Assembly: GCF_030010555.1 (NCBI RefSeq)
Contig: NZ_JASCQP010000028.1
Coordinates: forward strand, 1-64,000
Reading direction: 5' to 3'
Source: Halomonas rhizosphaerae
GTDB taxonomy: Bacteria > Pseudomonadota > Gammaproteobacteria > Pseudomonadales > Halomonadaceae
DNA length: 64,000 nucleotides
Position numbers and translations under genes: made by a program. Shown piece by piece: positions 63,730 through 64,000 of the stretch; position 1 is the first letter of the stretch, and every line of letters starts with the position of its first letter. The notes under the pieces are model-generated. The model did no database searches. It had not been told where the DNA came from and saw only the letters and a program-made list of their open reading frames with translations.

Positions 63730-64000
63730 ATGAGCAACCCGTTCGATATCCAATCCGCCGGTGGCCTTGTGCCCATGGTGGTCGAGCAGAGCGCGCGCGG
63801 CGAGCGGGCTTACGACATCTATTCCCGCCTGCTCAAGGAGCGCGTGATCTTCCTGGTGGGCCCGGTGGAAGACTACATGTCCAACCTGCTGGTGGCACAG
63901 CTGCTGTTCCTGGAGTCCGAGAACCCGGACAAGGACATCCACCTGTACATCAACTCGCCGGGCGGCTCCGTGACGGCCGGCATGTCCGTCTACGACACCA
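63730..64000 (+). CDS. clpP: ATP-dependent Clp protease proteolytic subunit, 5' part (runs off the right edge)
   Basis: The first 90 codons of Clp[21 protein letters not shown] is followed by [40 protein letters not shown] and [18 protein letters not shown], which includes the oxyanion-side glycine loop GGSVTAGM. The catalytic Ser, His and Asp lie beyond the window. ClpP forms the tetradecameric protease chamber served by ClpX and ClpA. The position after tig is standard, with clpX and lon expected next. The N-terminal propeptide region is short, as in other gammaproteobacteria. Confidence 0.97.
   Translation, partial: MSNPFDIQSAGGLVPMVVEQSARGERAYDIYSRLLKERVIFLVGPVEDYMSNLLVAQLLFLESENPDKDIHLYINSPGGSVTAGMSVYDT

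Overview
The window comes from a GC-rich gammaproteobacterium, most likely a Halomonas-type member of the Halomonadaceae. The evidence is the gene content and order (tig-clpP, a pfs-luxS pair, fused cysNC, class II pyrC), the acidic trigger-factor tail and the Pseudomonas-style REP hairpins. This placement is by recognition of families, not by a search. Most of the window is a surface-polysaccharide locus of about 50 kb, flanked on the right by housekeeping genes.

Layout. (1) 1-3170: the 3' part of a UDP-glucose dehydrogenase gene, a WcaJ/WbaP-type initiating sugar transferase, a strong terminator and galE. (2) 3434-8533, minus strand: a sulfate-activation block (transposase-derived HTH gene, cysD, four-helix-bundle gene, cysNC, cysQ), interrupted by composite heptamer-repeat elements. 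(3) 8677-10413: an SLC13-type permease, possibly for sulfate. (4) 10533-17463: an LPS-core-like cluster with an O-antigen ligase-like protein, three GT4 glycosyltransferases, a WaaP-like kinase, a ParB-like protein and a broken acyltransferase. (5) 17588-20267: UDP-glucuronate 4-epimerase and a second, full-length ugd. (6) 20369-22391: a phytanoyl-CoA-dioxygenase-like gene, then a gene-free region of about 1.1 kb organised as a near-palindrome with arms of about 320 bp, then an exact ops/JUMPstart element. (7) 22395-51781: a long unidirectional Wzy/Wzc/Wza-type exopolysaccharide operon. It holds wza, a CapD/PglF-like dehydratase, an AT-rich insert (about 25.6-37.4 kb) with two PhyH oxygenases, a FemAB-like acyltransferase, a formyltransferase, a CocE-like hydrolase, two P-loop proteins, glycosyltransferases and Wzy, then rmlB-rmlA-DegT, wzc, a PglK-like ABC flippase, a PglC-like transferase, three ATP-grasp proteins, a second DegT enzyme and a second ligase-like protein. 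(8) 51885-64000: terB-like, DadA-like oxidoreductase, DMT transporter, pyrC, hipBA, an esterase, mtnN-luxS, folD, four tRNAs, tig and the 5' end of clpP.

How the genes fit together. UDP-Glc (GalE), UDP-GlcA (Ugd) and UDP-GalA (17588 epimerase) feed glycosyltransferases. RmlA/RmlB plus the DegT at 39387 would give a dTDP-4-amino-4,6-dideoxyhexose, which the formyltransferase at 28317 could N-formylate. CapD/PglF-like, DegT (46476), ATP-grasp (45407) and the PglC-like transferase resemble the parts of the Neisseria glyceramido-trideoxyhexose priming route, with a PglK-type flippase in place of Wzx. Wzy, Wzc and Wza would polymerise and export the product. No wzx or wzb is visible. The ops element suggests RfaH-type antitermination of the whole operon.

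The least explained structures are the 1-kb inverted duplication at 21301-22320, the heptamer-repeat element carrying a four-helix-bundle gene inside the cys operon, and the PhyH-PhyH-FemAB-formyltransferase-hydrolase cassette.
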